From a bacterium (GTDB taxonomy: Bacteria > Electryoneota > Electryoneia > Electryoneales > Electryoneaceae), in NCBI GenBank assembly GCA_028278125.1, contig JANQEY010000094.1, positions 61,332-125,331 on the forward strand: a stretch of 64,000 bases of DNA, read 5' to 3'. The notes beneath the pieces were generated by a model. That model did no database searches, was not told the DNA's origin, and saw only the letters and a list, made by a program, of their open reading frames with translations. Below are positions 1 to 10,157 of this stretch, piece after piece (the stretch's first letter is position 1; each line of letters begins with the position of its first letter). The translations under genes were made by a program, and so were the position numbers.

Positions 1-13
1 AAATTTATTTGTT

Positions 14-35
14 CCCGGGATGCGCTGATCCCGGG
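14..35 (-). terminator. hairpin downstream of ftsH
   Basis: A perfect 8-bp inverted repeat (CCCGGGAT at 14-21, ATCCCGGG at 28-35, six-base loop) lies just after the ftsH stop codon. The run after it on the minus strand is A/T-rich but not a clean T tract, so it may be a weak terminator or an mRNA 3' stabiliser. The flanking minus-strand sequence AGTAGCCCGGG resembles the ends of the repeat at 23605-23745. Confidence 0.5.
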
Positions 36-41
36 CTACTT

Positions 42-2324
42 TTATTCTGTTTCTTCCTTCTTCTGATCTCGGCTGGTGGTTCGGGTTGAAGGACGTCTCG
101 ATGTGCTCGAAGATGTCCCTGTTCCCGATGAGCTGGAACTACGTGTATCAGTCCTGGATGATGGTTTACGTGTTCCGGTGCTTGATGAACTGCGTTTCTG
201 GTAAGGTCTGCGTGTTCTTGATTGCCCTGAAGATGAAGATGTTGCACGGGTTCCTGACGGTTTTTTATCCTTCTCTTCTGTCACATCCAGCTTGGACAAT
301 ACTTCATCAACTTCCTTCAATCGTGAAGAGACATCCCGCTTGCCGTCACCCTTTGAATCCGTCTTTTTGTATGGTTTTTTCCCTGAATATCGACGGGAAG
401 GACGTTTACGCGGAGATGGCTTTTTCGCGCCCATTCTTGGTAATTTTTTACCATTAAAGATCATCTCTATTTCTTCACCGTCAAGAATTTCACGTTCCAG
501 CAATGCCTGTGCGAGATCATGAAGTTTCCCAAGGTTATCGCCCAATAGTTTCTCGGCAAGGTTCTGGGCGTCCATGACTATACGTTTAACCTCACGGTCA
601 ACCTCTATGGCTGTCGCTTCGGAATAATCTCGTTTGGTGCCAAAATCGCGTCCGAGGAATATCTCATCGTCCTGGCCGCTTAATGACAAAGGTCCGATCT
701 TGTCGCTCATACCCCAATCGCAGACCATCTTCTTGGCAATGGCTGTCGCCTGCTTGATATCGTTTGCTGCGCCATTGGTGTAATCGTCAAAGATCAACCT
801 TTCGGCTGCACGTCCACCCAGCAGGTGTACCAGCTTCTGCTCGATATATGTCTTCGCCCATGAATGTTTTTCGTCTATCGGCAGGAAATGGGTAACACCG
901 AGGGCACGTCCGCGGGGGATAATAGTCACCTTATGAACGGGATCGGAACCGGGAGTAAGTTTACCTACAAGAGCATGACCGGCTTCATGGTAAGCGGTGA
1001 GTTTTTTCTCCTCTTCGCTGATCACCATGCTGCGGCGTTCAGTACCCATCATCACCTTGTCCTTGGAATTCTCAAAATCTTCCATGGTGACTTTTTCAGC
1101 GTCACGCCTGGCTGCTAATAGAGCAGCTTCGTTGACAAGGTTTGCCAGGTCAGCGCCGGAAAGTCCCGGTGTTCCCTTGGCGAGAACTTCAATATCAACA
1201 TCTTCGCTGAGGGGAATTTCCTTGCTATGAACCTTGAGGATACCCTCACGTCCACGTACATCTGGTCTATCAACAACTATCTGACGGTCAAATCGTCCCG
1301 GGCGCAACAACGCCGGATCGAGGACATCGGGACGGTTTGTTGCGGCGATCAGGATAACGCCATCGTTGGATTCGAAACCGTCCATCTCCACAAGGAGCTG
1401 GTTCAGGGTTTGTTCACGTTCATCATGACCACCACCAAGACCTGCGCCACGTTGACGACCTACAGCGTCTATTTCATCGATGAAGATGATACATGGAGCA
1501 TGTTTTTTACCCTGCTCGAACAGGTCACGGACACGGCTGGCGCCAACACCTACGAACATCTCGACAAAATCAGCACCGCTCATGGAGAAAAACGGGACGC
1601 CGGCTTCACCGGCAATCGCTCTTCCAAGAAGAGTTTTTCCTGTTCCCGGGGGACCGATCAACAGCGCACCGCGTGGGATTCTTCCGCCAAGTTTCTGGAA
1701 TTTTTTCGGGTCCTTGAGGAACTGGATAACCTCCTGCAATTCCTCCTTGGCTTCCTCAGCCCCAGCAACGTCTTCGAAAGTCTGCTTCGGCTTATTCTCG
1801 ATCATCAATTTCGCTCGGCTTTTACCGAAACTGAACAATCCTTTAGTGCCTCCCCCCTGCATCCTTCGCATCAGGAATACCCAGAATGCTATCAGGATTA
1901 TCCAGGGAAGAATTGATGTCAGAACATAGCCAAACCAGTTGGTGGCTTTCTCCTGGAACTCCACCTTGATTCCACGTTCTTCCCATTCCTGGACGTCAGC
2001 TTCTTCTATATAGGGTAAAACCGTTCGGAATTTTCCACCGGTAATATCTCCGGCGTTTCTCAATGTGCCGACAAATTCCTTATCTATGACGACAGCGGAT
2101 TCTATCGCGTTACGCTCCAGCAGTTCCTTGTACTGGGTGTAAGAAATCATCTCCGCCTGGCGGTTCTGAGGATTAAGATAGGTGAGGACGACTATAACGA
2201 TCAGGATCAGGAGTGCCCAGAACGAGAGCGTACGAGCGGCTTTTTTCCACTCGAACTGGTCATCGGGACCCTGGTCCTTGCGAGGTGGTTGATTTCCTCT
2301 CCTGTTCGGAGGTGTATCAGGCAT
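42..2324 (-). CDS. ftsH: ATP-dependent zinc metalloprotease FtsH
   Basis: Membrane-anchored AAA+ protease that degrades misassembled membrane proteins and short-lived regulators from the cytoplasmic face of the inner membrane. Two transmembrane segments (about residues 33-50 and 132-152) flank a periplasmic domain. The AAA module shows Walker A GPPGTGKT (224-231), Walker B FIDEID (281-286) and the second region of homology around 330-347. The zinc site is HEAGH (446-450), with Asp522 in GAANDI as the probable third ligand. At 760 residues it is about 110 longer than E. coli FtsH; the excess is a Ser/Thr/Arg/Lys-rich, probably disordered tail after residue 630. It lies directly downstream of tilS, a common order (tilS-ftsH). 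Identification is secure; the tail's role is unknown. Confidence 0.98.
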   Translation of the reverse strand: MPDTPPNRRGNQPPRKDQGPDDQFEWKKAARTLSFWALLILIVIVVLTYLNPQNRQAEMISYTQYKELLERNAIESAVVIDKEFVGTLRNAGDITGGKFRTVLPYIEEADVQEWEERGIKVEFQEKATNWFGYVLTSILPWIILIAFWVFLMRRMQGGGTKGLFSFGKSRAKLMIENKPKQTFEDVAGAEEAKEELQEVIQFLKDPKKFQKLGGRIPRGALLIGPPGTGKTLLGRAIAGEAGVPFFSMSGADFVEMFVGVGASRVRDLFEQGKKHAPCIIFIDEIDAVGRQRGAGLGGGHDEREQTLNQLLVEMDGFESNDGVILIAATNRPDVLDPALLRPGRFDRQIVVDRPDVRGREGILKVHSKEIPLSEDVDIEVLAKGTPGLSGADLANLVNEAALLAARRDAEKVTMEDFENSKDKVMMGTERRSMVISEEEKKLTAYHEAGHALVGKLTPGSDPVHKVTIIPRGRALGVTHFLPIDEKHSWAKTYIEQKLVHLLGGRAAERLIFDDYTNGAANDIKQATAIAKKMVCDWGMSDKIGPLSLSGQDDEIFLGRDFGTKRDYSEATAIEVDREVKRIVMDAQNLAEKLLGDNLGKLHDLAQALLEREILDGEEIEMIFNGKKLPRMGAKKPSPRKRPSRRYSGKKPYKKTDSKGDGKRDVSSRLKEVDEVLSKLDVTEEKDKKPSGTRATSSSSGQSRTRRPYQKRSSSSTGTRKPSSRTDTRSSSSSGTGTSSSTSRRPSTRTTSRDQKKEETE

Positions 2325-2368
2325 TTTAATTCTTCACTCTTTTATTACAATCCTGCCCCGTAGTCCTG

Positions 2369-3769
2369 CTACTGGGGTGGAATGCAGGTTAATCGCCATA
2401 ATTTCTTTGAGCCGGACTGTACCCGGCAAGAGTCCGATATCCTGTGTCCCGGGATATAGACAATTTTGTTCTTTGATTCTGCTACCCATAAAGGCCCATC
2501 TGCCTTTGAATAGCTTCCGCTAAGCACTCTTGTTACCTTGACGATGTTCCCGGGACGGCCAAGTGGTTCAAAACGATCCCCTTCACGCCATGGTCTAATC
2601 ACCAGCCTGTTGCCAACAATACCGGCATCTAGATGTTCCACTCGCCCTGGCTGTATACTGATCCCACCAAACTCTTCCGGAGTACACTTCGTCGCTTCCA
2701 GTTTTGTCCCGTCCGGCAATGAAATTTCGCCTGGCAATTCCCATTTAATTGGATCATTAAGGGCGGTTCCGTCAAGGATCAGGCCGGATTTTACTCGCCA
2801 GGCAATTACTCCAGACGGTAATTCGGCGTTATATCCCGGTTTCCCATTTACCAGGCTTAACAATTTACGGACAGCATTCCGTGGCAGATTCTCATCACCC
2901 GGTTCCAGTCCGCTTGCATGAAGCCAGGCCAACCGTAAAATTTGAGTGCGTAACTCTTGAAGATATAGACGCAGGGCTGATGTATCAAGGAGTATCCAGT
3001 AAGGTAACCTCTTTAAGGTTATTTTTTTAAAGCCTTTTTCCGCCTCTTTTTCGACAATTGATTCAACCATCGCCAACCGTTCTGCGCTCCTGGCAATATT
3101 CTTCCAGGCTCCGGTTCCGAAATTCTCCTCGATAAACGGTCTCAGCAGTATTCTCACCCTGTTCCGGGCAAATCGCTGATCTCTATTGCTGGGATCTTCG
3201 ATTATTTCCAAGCCATCAGCCTTGAGAAACTCATCCAGTTCCTTATGTGAATAATGCAAGAGGGGACGCCAGTACTTCCCACGATTTTCGCGGGCACCGG
3301 ATATGCCACCTGCTCCCGATCCACGGAACATAAACAACAAAGCGCTTTCTGCACGGTCATCAAGAGTGTGTCCGGTCAGGATCAGGCTGCAGATATTCTT
3401 TTCGGCGACCTGCTCAAACATTTTATATCGAGCTTTGCGGGCTACGGATTCAAATCCTTCGTTTTCTAGATCACTTTCTGCAATATTTACTTTTTTAGAG
3501 GTAAACTTAAATCCCAACTCAGACGAAAGTTTCCGGACAAACTTTTCAGCATTATCGGCGTATTCACCTGTCTTGTGGTTAATGTATACAACGTAAATTC
3601 TCTCCCGTTCAGAGATATCCGGTGGTTTTACCAGGTGAAGCATCGAAACGGAATCCACCCCACCGCTGACCGCCAGCAGGGCTTTTCCTTCTTTCCCCAG
3701 GCGAGCGCTGAGATGCGGCCAGAGTTTGCCGGAATAAAGTTTATGCTTCCTCTTGGATTGATTCGTCAT
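2369..3769 (-). CDS. tilS: tRNA(Ile)-lysidine synthetase TilS
   Basis: Joins lysine to C34 of the CAU-anticodon isoleucine tRNA using ATP, so that it reads AUA. The N-type ATP pyrophosphatase PP-loop SGGVDS is at residues 35-40, followed by the family segments LTGHTLDDRAES and EDPSNRDQRFARNRVR. The C-terminal third carries the TilS substrate-binding region (EGDRFEPLGRPG). I chose the ATG at 3769 over an in-frame TTG two codons earlier. The gene sits 44 bp upstream of ftsH and 31 bp downstream of a methyltransferase gene, all on the minus strand, so co-transcription is likely. Length (466 residues) is normal. Confidence 0.96.
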   Translation of the reverse strand: MTNQSKRKHKLYSGKLWPHLSARLGKEGKALLAVSGGVDSVSMLHLVKPPDISERERIYVVYINHKTGEYADNAEKFVRKLSSELGFKFTSKKVNIAESDLENEGFESVARKARYKMFEQVAEKNICSLILTGHTLDDRAESALLFMFRGSGAGGISGARENRGKYWRPLLHYSHKELDEFLKADGLEIIEDPSNRDQRFARNRVRILLRPFIEENFGTGAWKNIARSAERLAMVESIVEKEAEKGFKKITLKRLPYWILLDTSALRLYLQELRTQILRLAWLHASGLEPGDENLPRNAVRKLLSLVNGKPGYNAELPSGVIAWRVKSGLILDGTALNDPIKWELPGEISLPDGTKLEATKCTPEEFGGISIQPGRVEHLDAGIVGNRLVIRPWREGDRFEPLGRPGNIVKVTRVLSGSYSKADGPLWVAESKNKIVYIPGHRISDSCRVQSGSKKLWRLTCIPPQ

Positions 3770-3800
3770 GATCAAAACGTACGGGTTATCTCAGCAGGTT

Positions 3801-4634
3801 TCAACCTTTTAAAGGTTTACGAAATGCAAAAAGCATATAGTTGGCGGGGATAATACGATGAGTGAACCGTAAATGTAAAAATCCTGCCTGGGCAGCCAGG
3901 AGAAATGCCAACCGGTAACCTTTTCTGAATAGCGATGGAATTCGGGGATATAACAGTTTTGAGGCGAGATATAACGAACTCATTACACCTTGCGTAATAT
4001 CATGTTTACCGACAGGCTTTAATCCGACTTTCTTTGCCGCATCCAGGTAATCAGCAGGTGTAAATAATCCATCTGACGATAAAGCCTTTTGAAATCCTTT
4101 ATGAGTCCAATGATCCTTTTGACCATCACGCATAACTATATCAGCTACGACCAGCAATCCTTCAGGCTTTATAACCCTGGCTGCTTCAGAAATAAATTTA
4201 AATTTGTCAGGGTAATGCATTGCGGATTCAATGCTATAAGCCCTGTCAAAACTCTCATCAGCGAATGGTAGCAGTTGTGAATCAGAACGGGAGAATTTTA
4301 CATCAGCCTTTTCCCTCATATGATATGACGCGGTAGCGTGTCTCAGCTGTTCTTCAAGGAGGTCATTCCCCGTTACATGCACGTCATATTTAAAAGCGAT
4401 ACTCCAAGCTGGTCCTCCACGTCCACAGCCGATATCAAGGACTTTGTTTCCTTTTTCCAACAATAATTTATCGGCTACAAGGGAAACCAGTTCTCTCTGC
4501 GCCCCATGGAAATCTCCCCTGAATCCAGGTGGCGCATAACCCAGGTTGTAAATATCCCCATTGCCGGCAATCTCTTCGAACAACAATTGCTGGTCTTTAT
4601 AGTATTTTCTTATTTTTTCAGTAATTATTGACAT
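3801..4634 (-). CDS. class I SAM-dependent methyltransferase
   Basis: A 277-residue Rossmann-fold methyltransferase. The SAM-binding motif I is VLDIGCGRGGPA near residues 65-76, followed by the acidic end of strand beta-2 (GNDL), the SDSQLLPFADESFD region and ESAMHYPDK, typical of the Methyltransf_11 / cyclopropane-synthase-like group. The N-terminal part (YNLGYAPPGFRG) and the long helical C-terminus resemble small-molecule and lipid N-, C- or O-methyltransferases (sarcosine, tocopherol and polyketide types). The substrate cannot be assigned. It lies between tilS and a terminator that separates it from the HTH gene upstream, so it may begin the tilS-ftsH transcript. Confidence 0.85.
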   Translation of the reverse strand: MSIITEKIRKYYKDQQLLFEEIAGNGDIYNLGYAPPGFRGDFHGAQRELVSLVADKLLLEKGNKVLDIGCGRGGPAWSIAFKYDVHVTGNDLLEEQLRHATASYHMREKADVKFSRSDSQLLPFADESFDRAYSIESAMHYPDKFKFISEAARVIKPEGLLVVADIVMRDGQKDHWTHKGFQKALSSDGLFTPADYLDAAKKVGLKPVGKHDITQGVMSSLYLASKLLYPRIPSLFRKGYRLAFLLAAQAGFLHLRFTHRIIPANYMLFAFRKPLKG

Positions 4635-4681
4635 GCTTTTTCCAGTCTACTAAGACCGTACCTGGCTTTTAATATGATAAA

Positions 4682-4707
4682 AACCCGGACATAAAACAAT
4701 CCGGGTT
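4682..4707 (-). terminator. Rho-independent terminator
   Basis: Stem AACCCGGA (4682-4689) pairs with TCCGGGTT (4700-4707) around a 10-base loop. On the minus strand the stem runs into TTTTTATC, the form expected of an intrinsic terminator for the HTH gene ending at 4779. Confidence 0.8.
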
Positions 4708-4778
4708 AAACTATATACTTCCTGAAACTGAGATTTCTGCTGACGTTTAGATTTGCCAGTTATAGCGATAAAAATTCC

Positions 4779-5123
4779 TTATCCTACTTCCGGTTCAAGT
4801 TCGAGCCCCAGCTCCTCTAATGGTACCAGTTTTCTTACTCGGCCGGAATAGGTCGGCGATTGCTCCACTAATCCCAGTTCTTTCCATTTCTGCCACCAGG
4901 TTACAACTGTTCTCTGGGTGACTTCCTTGCCGATCATTTTCTCAATATCACGCGATGATCTTTTACCGTCAGACAGTTCATAGACCCTGCGTTCTATCTG
5001 CTTTGTCAGGTTCCTTGTAATTAATTCACGTGCCTGTCGATGAGCAAGAAAATGAATTAGGCGTTCATTGTTGCGTTGCTTTTCAAGAATTTCTCTGAGA
5101 AGATTCTCCATAGCACTGCTCAT
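4779..5123 (-). CDS. small helix-turn-helix-like protein
   Basis: A 114-residue, soluble, highly charged protein. Residues about 45-90 look like a winged-helix or MarR-like DNA-binding unit: a predicted helix with LSDGKRSSRDIEKMIG, then VTQRTVVTWWQKWKELGLVE, the usual layout of recognition helix and wing, and a polar wing. No ligand or receiver domain is visible. The start is the ATG at 5123, which has AAGGAG five bases upstream; an in-frame GTG at 5129 abuts that ribosome site and is less likely. It stands alone between a terminator downstream and a 220-bp gap. Its targets are unknown; a transcription regulator is inferred only from the predicted fold. Confidence 0.65.
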   Translation of the reverse strand: MSSAMENLLREILEKQRNNERLIHFLAHRQARELITRNLTKQIERRVYELSDGKRSSRDIEKMIGKEVTQRTVVTWWQKWKELGLVEQSPTYSGRVRKLVPLEELGLELEPEVG

Positions 5124-5295
5124 GGTCACTCCTTATCAGCTCGTGGTCAAACTGAAAAGAAAACGTAGTTCTTTAAGTAAGCGTTGTCAAGGCTATCCGC
5201 TTTATTGATTAAACTTTACAAGGTTTTTCCAGGGAGAAGAGAGACGTATCATTTGGGATTGAGTGCTGCTTATTGAGGCAGAGATTCAAAATGAA

Positions 5296-5318
5296 CAAGA
5301 AGCCCGGACAGGTTCTTG
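5296..5318 (-). terminator. possible terminator after the first secreted paralog
   Basis: A 6-bp stem CAAGAA/TTCTTG (5296-5301, 5313-5318) with a GC-rich 11-base loop. On the minus strand it is followed by TTCATTTT. It lies 35 bp past the end of the gene at 5353, is short, and is therefore tentative. Confidence 0.35.
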
Positions 5319-5352
5319 ATTCGCTATTCCTGTTTAAATTACAATAGTATTA

Positions 5353-7689
5353 TTATTTTATTATCATTGCCTTAACTATGCTTACTTCATTACCAGATGA
5401 TATTCTCAGGAAGTACATTCCGGTCGCAAGATCGTCCCCGTTTATTCTCAAACGAGAAACTCCATTTGAATGATACCTGTTATAGAGAGCCACTACATGC
5501 CTGCCGAGGGTATCATACAGGTCTATCTTGACTTTTCCCGGATTATTAAGTTCAAGCTCGATTATCGCAGAGCTGTTGAAGGGATTCGGATAGGGTCCTG
5601 ATATTTTAAAATCTTCGGGAATAGCTTCGGGCAACTCCTCAGCTACGCTAACTTGATCCTGATAATAATAAAAGACACCAATATCCGTTATTGTTCCGTC
5701 GGGATCGAGTGGTGATTCCGGGTCACCCGCATCTATAAGGGGGCTATCAGGGAGCAGGTGAAAATCACCAATCTCTGAATCCACGAACATTGGATTAGCT
5801 TCGAAAACACCTTCACCAATTTCAACATTTGGAGCAAATGGTGGCACTGATAAAGATCCATAAAAACCACTGTAGCCTAAATACAAATCGTTTGCATTGC
5901 CTCCTATAATGGGTTCGTATAACCCCAGGAAAAAGCTGTTTAAAACCGATGCTGGTGAATTAAAAGTACAAGCTGAAGTAGTACTATCCTCTTCTTCACG
6001 ACTGGAAAAAACAACATGATCTATTAAAGATTCAACCTGAGATATAATGCTTCCTTTTACAATAGTACGGATTAATTCAATGTTTGATTCATTGTTTGTG
6101 CTGTTAAAATTATAATGGCCCTCAAGAATACAACTATCTAAATGGAGTGATTGATCATTACCAATATTCCAATCTGTTATGCTGTCAGTGTATACAGCTA
6201 CATTTCTCAAATTGGCGATTGTTTCTAAATCACCTCCATTGAGTAAAATATTTAAATTTTCCCAGATATTGTTCTCTGATAGTTCTTCCCTGATATCAAA
6301 AAAAGGAGCAATATCAATTTCATCCTCTACTACAATTTCTACTGGATTTTCAGATGTCCCGCATATGGTAAATTCTGAAACATACCTGGCGCTAATCCTG
6401 TTTCCATCTACAAATCGGATTTCGGCACCGGGACCAAGATGTATAGAGCTCCATTGATGAACATGTGATGAATCATCTATAACTATAGTTGAGTCTACAA
6501 GAACCAATGGTTCGGGAATAGTTGTAATTAGACCTGGCGGCGGATTATCTCTGAATCGGGGATCATAGCTAAAATCTTTGGCATATCCTGTTCCTCCGCA
6601 ATTACTGCGGTGTACGTAGTGTCGCCTGAACTGGGACAAAGAACCACGTAACCAGATAGTGCCACGTTCATCGGGAGTTCCCGCATTCTCTCCATTGGGG
6701 TCACACCAGTAGTAAGTATCCCATGTATCATTCTGGTGTTCGAATGTAAAACTACCGGCTACTGCCTGTAATGCAGCCGTGACAACAATGTGCTTTCGAT
6801 CGTGATTCCCAAATGCACCCTCAGCTGCACCGTTTCCTCGCCCATTCACCCAAGTATCAGAAACGATGATACTTTCACCCGCCATAATGTTCAGCATGTG
6901 TTCAGTTTCAGGCATCGGTTGCATGGGAGTAACAAAAGACTCTGCTGAGATATCTTCATAACAAATATTATCAAGCAGATAAATTGATCCAGTTGAAACT
7001 ACTATTGTTTTACCAGCTACATATTCGCCAAATAATTCTAAATCTCCCTCGTGATAAATCACGGACCATTCCATGTAATCGTCTGTGCCATAAGGAATTT
7101 CAATACTCTCAACAACAATTGCTGAATCGTATGGTACTCCTTCAAGCCATCTTTCCATCAACCAGCAATCTTCAGATGCAACAAGCCGCCCCGTTAGCGT
7201 TGAATCACCCCCAAACCAATTACCTGCATCTTCAGAGACCTGGCAATACTCGTCCATGATCGAAACTAATGGGGCAAATTCAACTTCTGGTACGTTGAAC
7301 ATAGGATCAATCGCAAACCACGGCGATGCTGCAAATTCAATAAATTCACTCTGTGAAGTAGAGATTCTGTCGTGAAATTGCGGTGAAAATTTTATCCCGA
7401 TAAAATCGTTGCTATGTACCGCACCATCCATTGTATCTGGAGTCCAGAACCAGATGATTTCATCAAATACTGTTGTTTCATGGTTCGTTAGATACAAGTA
7501 ATCAGAAAAATGGGAGAGGGTCATTGGTTGACTAAATGCAGTTGGTAAAAATAGCAAGAACAATACTATTGAGAATACAAACATCGGAATTTTTTTAAGG
7601 GATTTAGCAGAGGCCATTTTCGGATGAGTCCTGCTTGATACTTGAAATATTCTTAAAGAAAAGTAACCTCTTCCACATGGGCTGAACAT
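5353..7689 (-). CDS. secreted protein with C-terminal YPNPFN sorting domain, paralog 1
   Basis: About 778 residues. A hydrophobic signal segment (FVFSIVLFLLFLPTAFS) follows an unusually long N-terminal region of about 35 residues. The first half carries GAVHSNDFIGI and a later ISTSQS segment, reminiscent (from memory) of the DUF4900-type domain of FCB surface proteins. The middle is repetitive and Asn/Ser/Gly-rich, like a right-handed beta-helix, ending in DSPLIDAGDP. The last about 90 residues are a type A Por-secretion sorting domain starting at GPYPNPFNSSAIIELEL and ending in basic IVKAMIIK. The start is ATG 7689 with GGGAGG eight bases upstream; the longer TTG reading at 7719 lacks such a site. 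Predicted to be exported and exposed on the cell surface. The function is unknown. Confidence 0.8.
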   Translation of the reverse strand: MFSPCGRGYFSLRIFQVSSRTHPKMASAKSLKKIPMFVFSIVLFLLFLPTAFSQPMTLSHFSDYLYLTNHETTVFDEIIWFWTPDTMDGAVHSNDFIGIKFSPQFHDRISTSQSEFIEFAASPWFAIDPMFNVPEVEFAPLVSIMDEYCQVSEDAGNWFGGDSTLTGRLVASEDCWLMERWLEGVPYDSAIVVESIEIPYGTDDYMEWSVIYHEGDLELFGEYVAGKTIVVSTGSIYLLDNICYEDISAESFVTPMQPMPETEHMLNIMAGESIIVSDTWVNGRGNGAAEGAFGNHDRKHIVVTAALQAVAGSFTFEHQNDTWDTYYWCDPNGENAGTPDERGTIWLRGSLSQFRRHYVHRSNCGGTGYAKDFSYDPRFRDNPPPGLITTIPEPLVLVDSTIVIDDSSHVHQWSSIHLGPGAEIRFVDGNRISARYVSEFTICGTSENPVEIVVEDEIDIAPFFDIREELSENNIWENLNILLNGGDLETIANLRNVAVYTDSITDWNIGNDQSLHLDSCILEGHYNFNSTNNESNIELIRTIVKGSIISQVESLIDHVVFSSREEEDSTTSACTFNSPASVLNSFFLGLYEPIIGGNANDLYLGYSGFYGSLSVPPFAPNVEIGEGVFEANPMFVDSEIGDFHLLPDSPLIDAGDPESPLDPDGTITDIGVFYYYQDQVSVAEELPEAIPEDFKISGPYPNPFNSSAIIELELNNPGKVKIDLYDTLGRHVVALYNRYHSNGVSRLRINGDDLATGMYFLRISSGNEVSIVKAMIIK

Positions 7690-7881
7690 AATGTTATCCT
7701 CCCATTTAGATTCTGACAAGTAGATTTTAAGGAGTGTTAATTCAGATTAAATATCAGACATTAAAATGTCAATAAGTTCTATGTGATAATTATTGTTTAC
7801 TAATAATAGCCTCACGACTTGGCAGTATAATCTCGAATTATTTGTGAGCATTTATCAGAGATTTTCAAAATAGTCAGAGTA

Positions 7882-10122
7882 TCATTTTATTGTCATTAAT
7901 TTTATTACTTTAGCTTCACCACCAGATGATATTCTCAAGAAGTACATTCCAGTTGTAAGATCGTCCCCGTTAATTCTCAAACGAGAAACTCCACTTGAAT
8001 GATACCTGTTATAGAGAGCTCCTACAAGCCTGCCGAGGGTATCAAACAGGTCTACCTTGACTTTTCCCGGATTTTTCAGTTCGAGTTCGATTATCGCAGA
8101 GCTGTTAAAGGGATTCGGATAGGGTCCTGATATTTTAAAACCATCGGGAATAGCTTCAAACAACTCCTCAGTTACGTCCGTTTGGTTCTGATCGTAATAA
8201 AAGACACCTATGTCCGTTATAGTGTTGTCAGGATCAGGATGATATGAAGGATCACCCGCATCAATTAACGGACTGTCTGGAAGTAGATGGAAATCACCCT
8301 GGACAGCATTTACAAATAGAGGATCAGTAACTAAATCGCATTCTTCAATTTCCGCATGACCTCCGAACGGAAATGGAGAAAGAATTCCATAATGCCCACA
8401 GTAACTAATTAAAAGATCATCATCTTCAACGTCACAGACTCGATAGTAATTACCAAGGAAAAAACTGTTCCTGATCCAGGATGGAGCGGTCATATAGCAG
8501 GCAATTGTGTTCTCTAAATATTCTGGTGTATAAAAGACACAATGATCTATATATGACTCAATATCACATTCGATGTTTCCTCTAATTACGGTCCTTTTAA
8601 TTTCAAGTGTTGCCTCGTCCCGAGGACAGTGAAGGTAAAAACTTCCTTCCAGGTAACAGTTGCTCAACTTTTGATCTAAATTATAATGGTCACCTAATCT
8701 CCAATCACAGTTCCCATTAGAATAAATAGATACATTTCTCAGGTTAGATACTGTTTCCAGATTGCCGCCATTGAGGTAAATATGCACATTCACCCACTCT
8801 TGATTTTGAATGTTATTATACCTCGTATTTAATAATGGTGCAGCGGGATTATTATCCTCGATTGAGAGCACAACAGGATTATCGAGTGTACCGCTCATAC
8901 TAAAATCCCAAAACTCATCTAGATCTAACCTTGTGCCATCAACGAAGTTTACATGTGTACCGGGACCGAATTCTAAAATATCCCAGTGTGAAAGATCCAG
9001 ATTTGAATCAACAACCAAAGTTGTATCTTCCAATTGTAGGATAATTGGATGATCGGTATGATATGTCAACTCTAGTCTTGGTGGAGGATCTTCGATAAAT
9101 CGTTCATCATGCAGATAATCCTTACTATAACCGGTTCCACCACAGTATGTATTATGAACAAAACCTCTCCGTCTTTGTGTTAAAGAACCTCTCAGGAATA
9201 TCTTGCCTCTTTCATCCGGTGTATTGGCATGATCGCCATCTGGATCACACCAGTAATATGTATCCCATGGATTATTCTGATCTTCGAAAGTGAATTTTCC
9301 ATCCACAGTCTGCAACGCAGCGGTAATAACTATATGTTTTCGGTTATGATCACTAAAGGGACCGTCATCCAATCCATTTCCTCTGCCGTTTTCCACGGTA
9401 TTGGCGATTACAATATTCCCCTCGGCCATGATATTCAGCAAATGATCCGAATCCGGCATGGGATCAAGTATTTCCAGGAAACTGTCTGGAGAGGCATCAA
9501 CATAACAGATATTGTCCAATAACCTTATTTGTTCAGTAGCAAGAATTATGGTTTTTCCCTGCACTGATTCACCTGAAATTTCCAGGTCTCCATCATAGCA
9601 GATATATGACCAATCATCTGTATAAGGTATTGAAAAAGTTTCTTCCACAAAACCCTGCTGATACGGCACTCCCTTCAGCCATTCCTCAAGCAACCAGTCG
9701 TTTTCTTCGGTTGTTAATCTTCCCTGTAAATCTTCATCGCCTCCGAAAAATGTCCCTTCTTCACTTGCTTGCTGATAGTAAAACTGTGGTATCTCGTCGA
9801 GATCGGAAAACCAAACGTGAGGTTGATCAAAAAACGGTTCTATTTCGAAATATGGTGATGCTGCAAATTCAATAAAGTAATCTTGTGATGTTGTAACTTG
9901 ACCATAAAAACTGGGACTATATCTAATCCCGATAAAATCGTTACTATGAACGGGTCCAGATAAATTATCCGGAGTCCAGAACCAGATGATCTCGTTAAAC
10001 ATTGTGTCTTCATGTTCAGTGAGATACAAGTAATCCGTGAAATGCTCAAACACTTGAGGTTGAGCATATACAACAGAAACTAGGAGTAATATGATCAGGA
10101 TAATGTGCATTTCCCTATTCAT
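7882..10122 (-). CDS. secreted protein with C-terminal YPNPFN sorting domain, paralog 2
   Basis: 746 residues, with the same domain order as its two neighbours. A short, classical signal peptide (MNREMHIILIILLLVSVVYA) is followed by the shared segments EDTMFNEIIWFWTPD, GPVHSNDFIGI, NGRGNG and CGGTGYSKDY, a beta-helix-like middle, DSPLIDAGDP and a C-terminal sorting domain (PYPNPFNSS ... TGMYFLRISSG). It lacks the roughly 35-residue N-terminal extension of paralogs 1 and 3. It is more diverged from the others in the middle, but its last 90 residues are very close to paralog 1. The gap to paralog 3 is 35 bp and that to paralog 1 is 192 bp. Likely a surface-attached or released structural or adhesive protein; no catalytic motif was recognised. 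Confidence 0.8.
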   Translation of the reverse strand: MNREMHIILIILLLVSVVYAQPQVFEHFTDYLYLTEHEDTMFNEIIWFWTPDNLSGPVHSNDFIGIRYSPSFYGQVTTSQDYFIEFAASPYFEIEPFFDQPHVWFSDLDEIPQFYYQQASEEGTFFGGDEDLQGRLTTEENDWLLEEWLKGVPYQQGFVEETFSIPYTDDWSYICYDGDLEISGESVQGKTIILATEQIRLLDNICYVDASPDSFLEILDPMPDSDHLLNIMAEGNIVIANTVENGRGNGLDDGPFSDHNRKHIVITAALQTVDGKFTFEDQNNPWDTYYWCDPDGDHANTPDERGKIFLRGSLTQRRRGFVHNTYCGGTGYSKDYLHDERFIEDPPPRLELTYHTDHPIILQLEDTTLVVDSNLDLSHWDILEFGPGTHVNFVDGTRLDLDEFWDFSMSGTLDNPVVLSIEDNNPAAPLLNTRYNNIQNQEWVNVHIYLNGGNLETVSNLRNVSIYSNGNCDWRLGDHYNLDQKLSNCYLEGSFYLHCPRDEATLEIKRTVIRGNIECDIESYIDHCVFYTPEYLENTIACYMTAPSWIRNSFFLGNYYRVCDVEDDDLLISYCGHYGILSPFPFGGHAEIEECDLVTDPLFVNAVQGDFHLLPDSPLIDAGDPSYHPDPDNTITDIGVFYYDQNQTDVTEELFEAIPDGFKISGPYPNPFNSSAIIELELKNPGKVKVDLFDTLGRLVGALYNRYHSSGVSRLRINGDDLTTGMYFLRISSGGEAKVIKLMTIK

Positions 10123-10157
10123 GAGACACCGTCCTTCCTATCAACCTTATCATATAA

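Noticed and set aside
1227..1929. Two overlapping open frames antisense to ftsH
   Set aside because: They are shadows of the AAA domain of ftsH, with no motif of their own.
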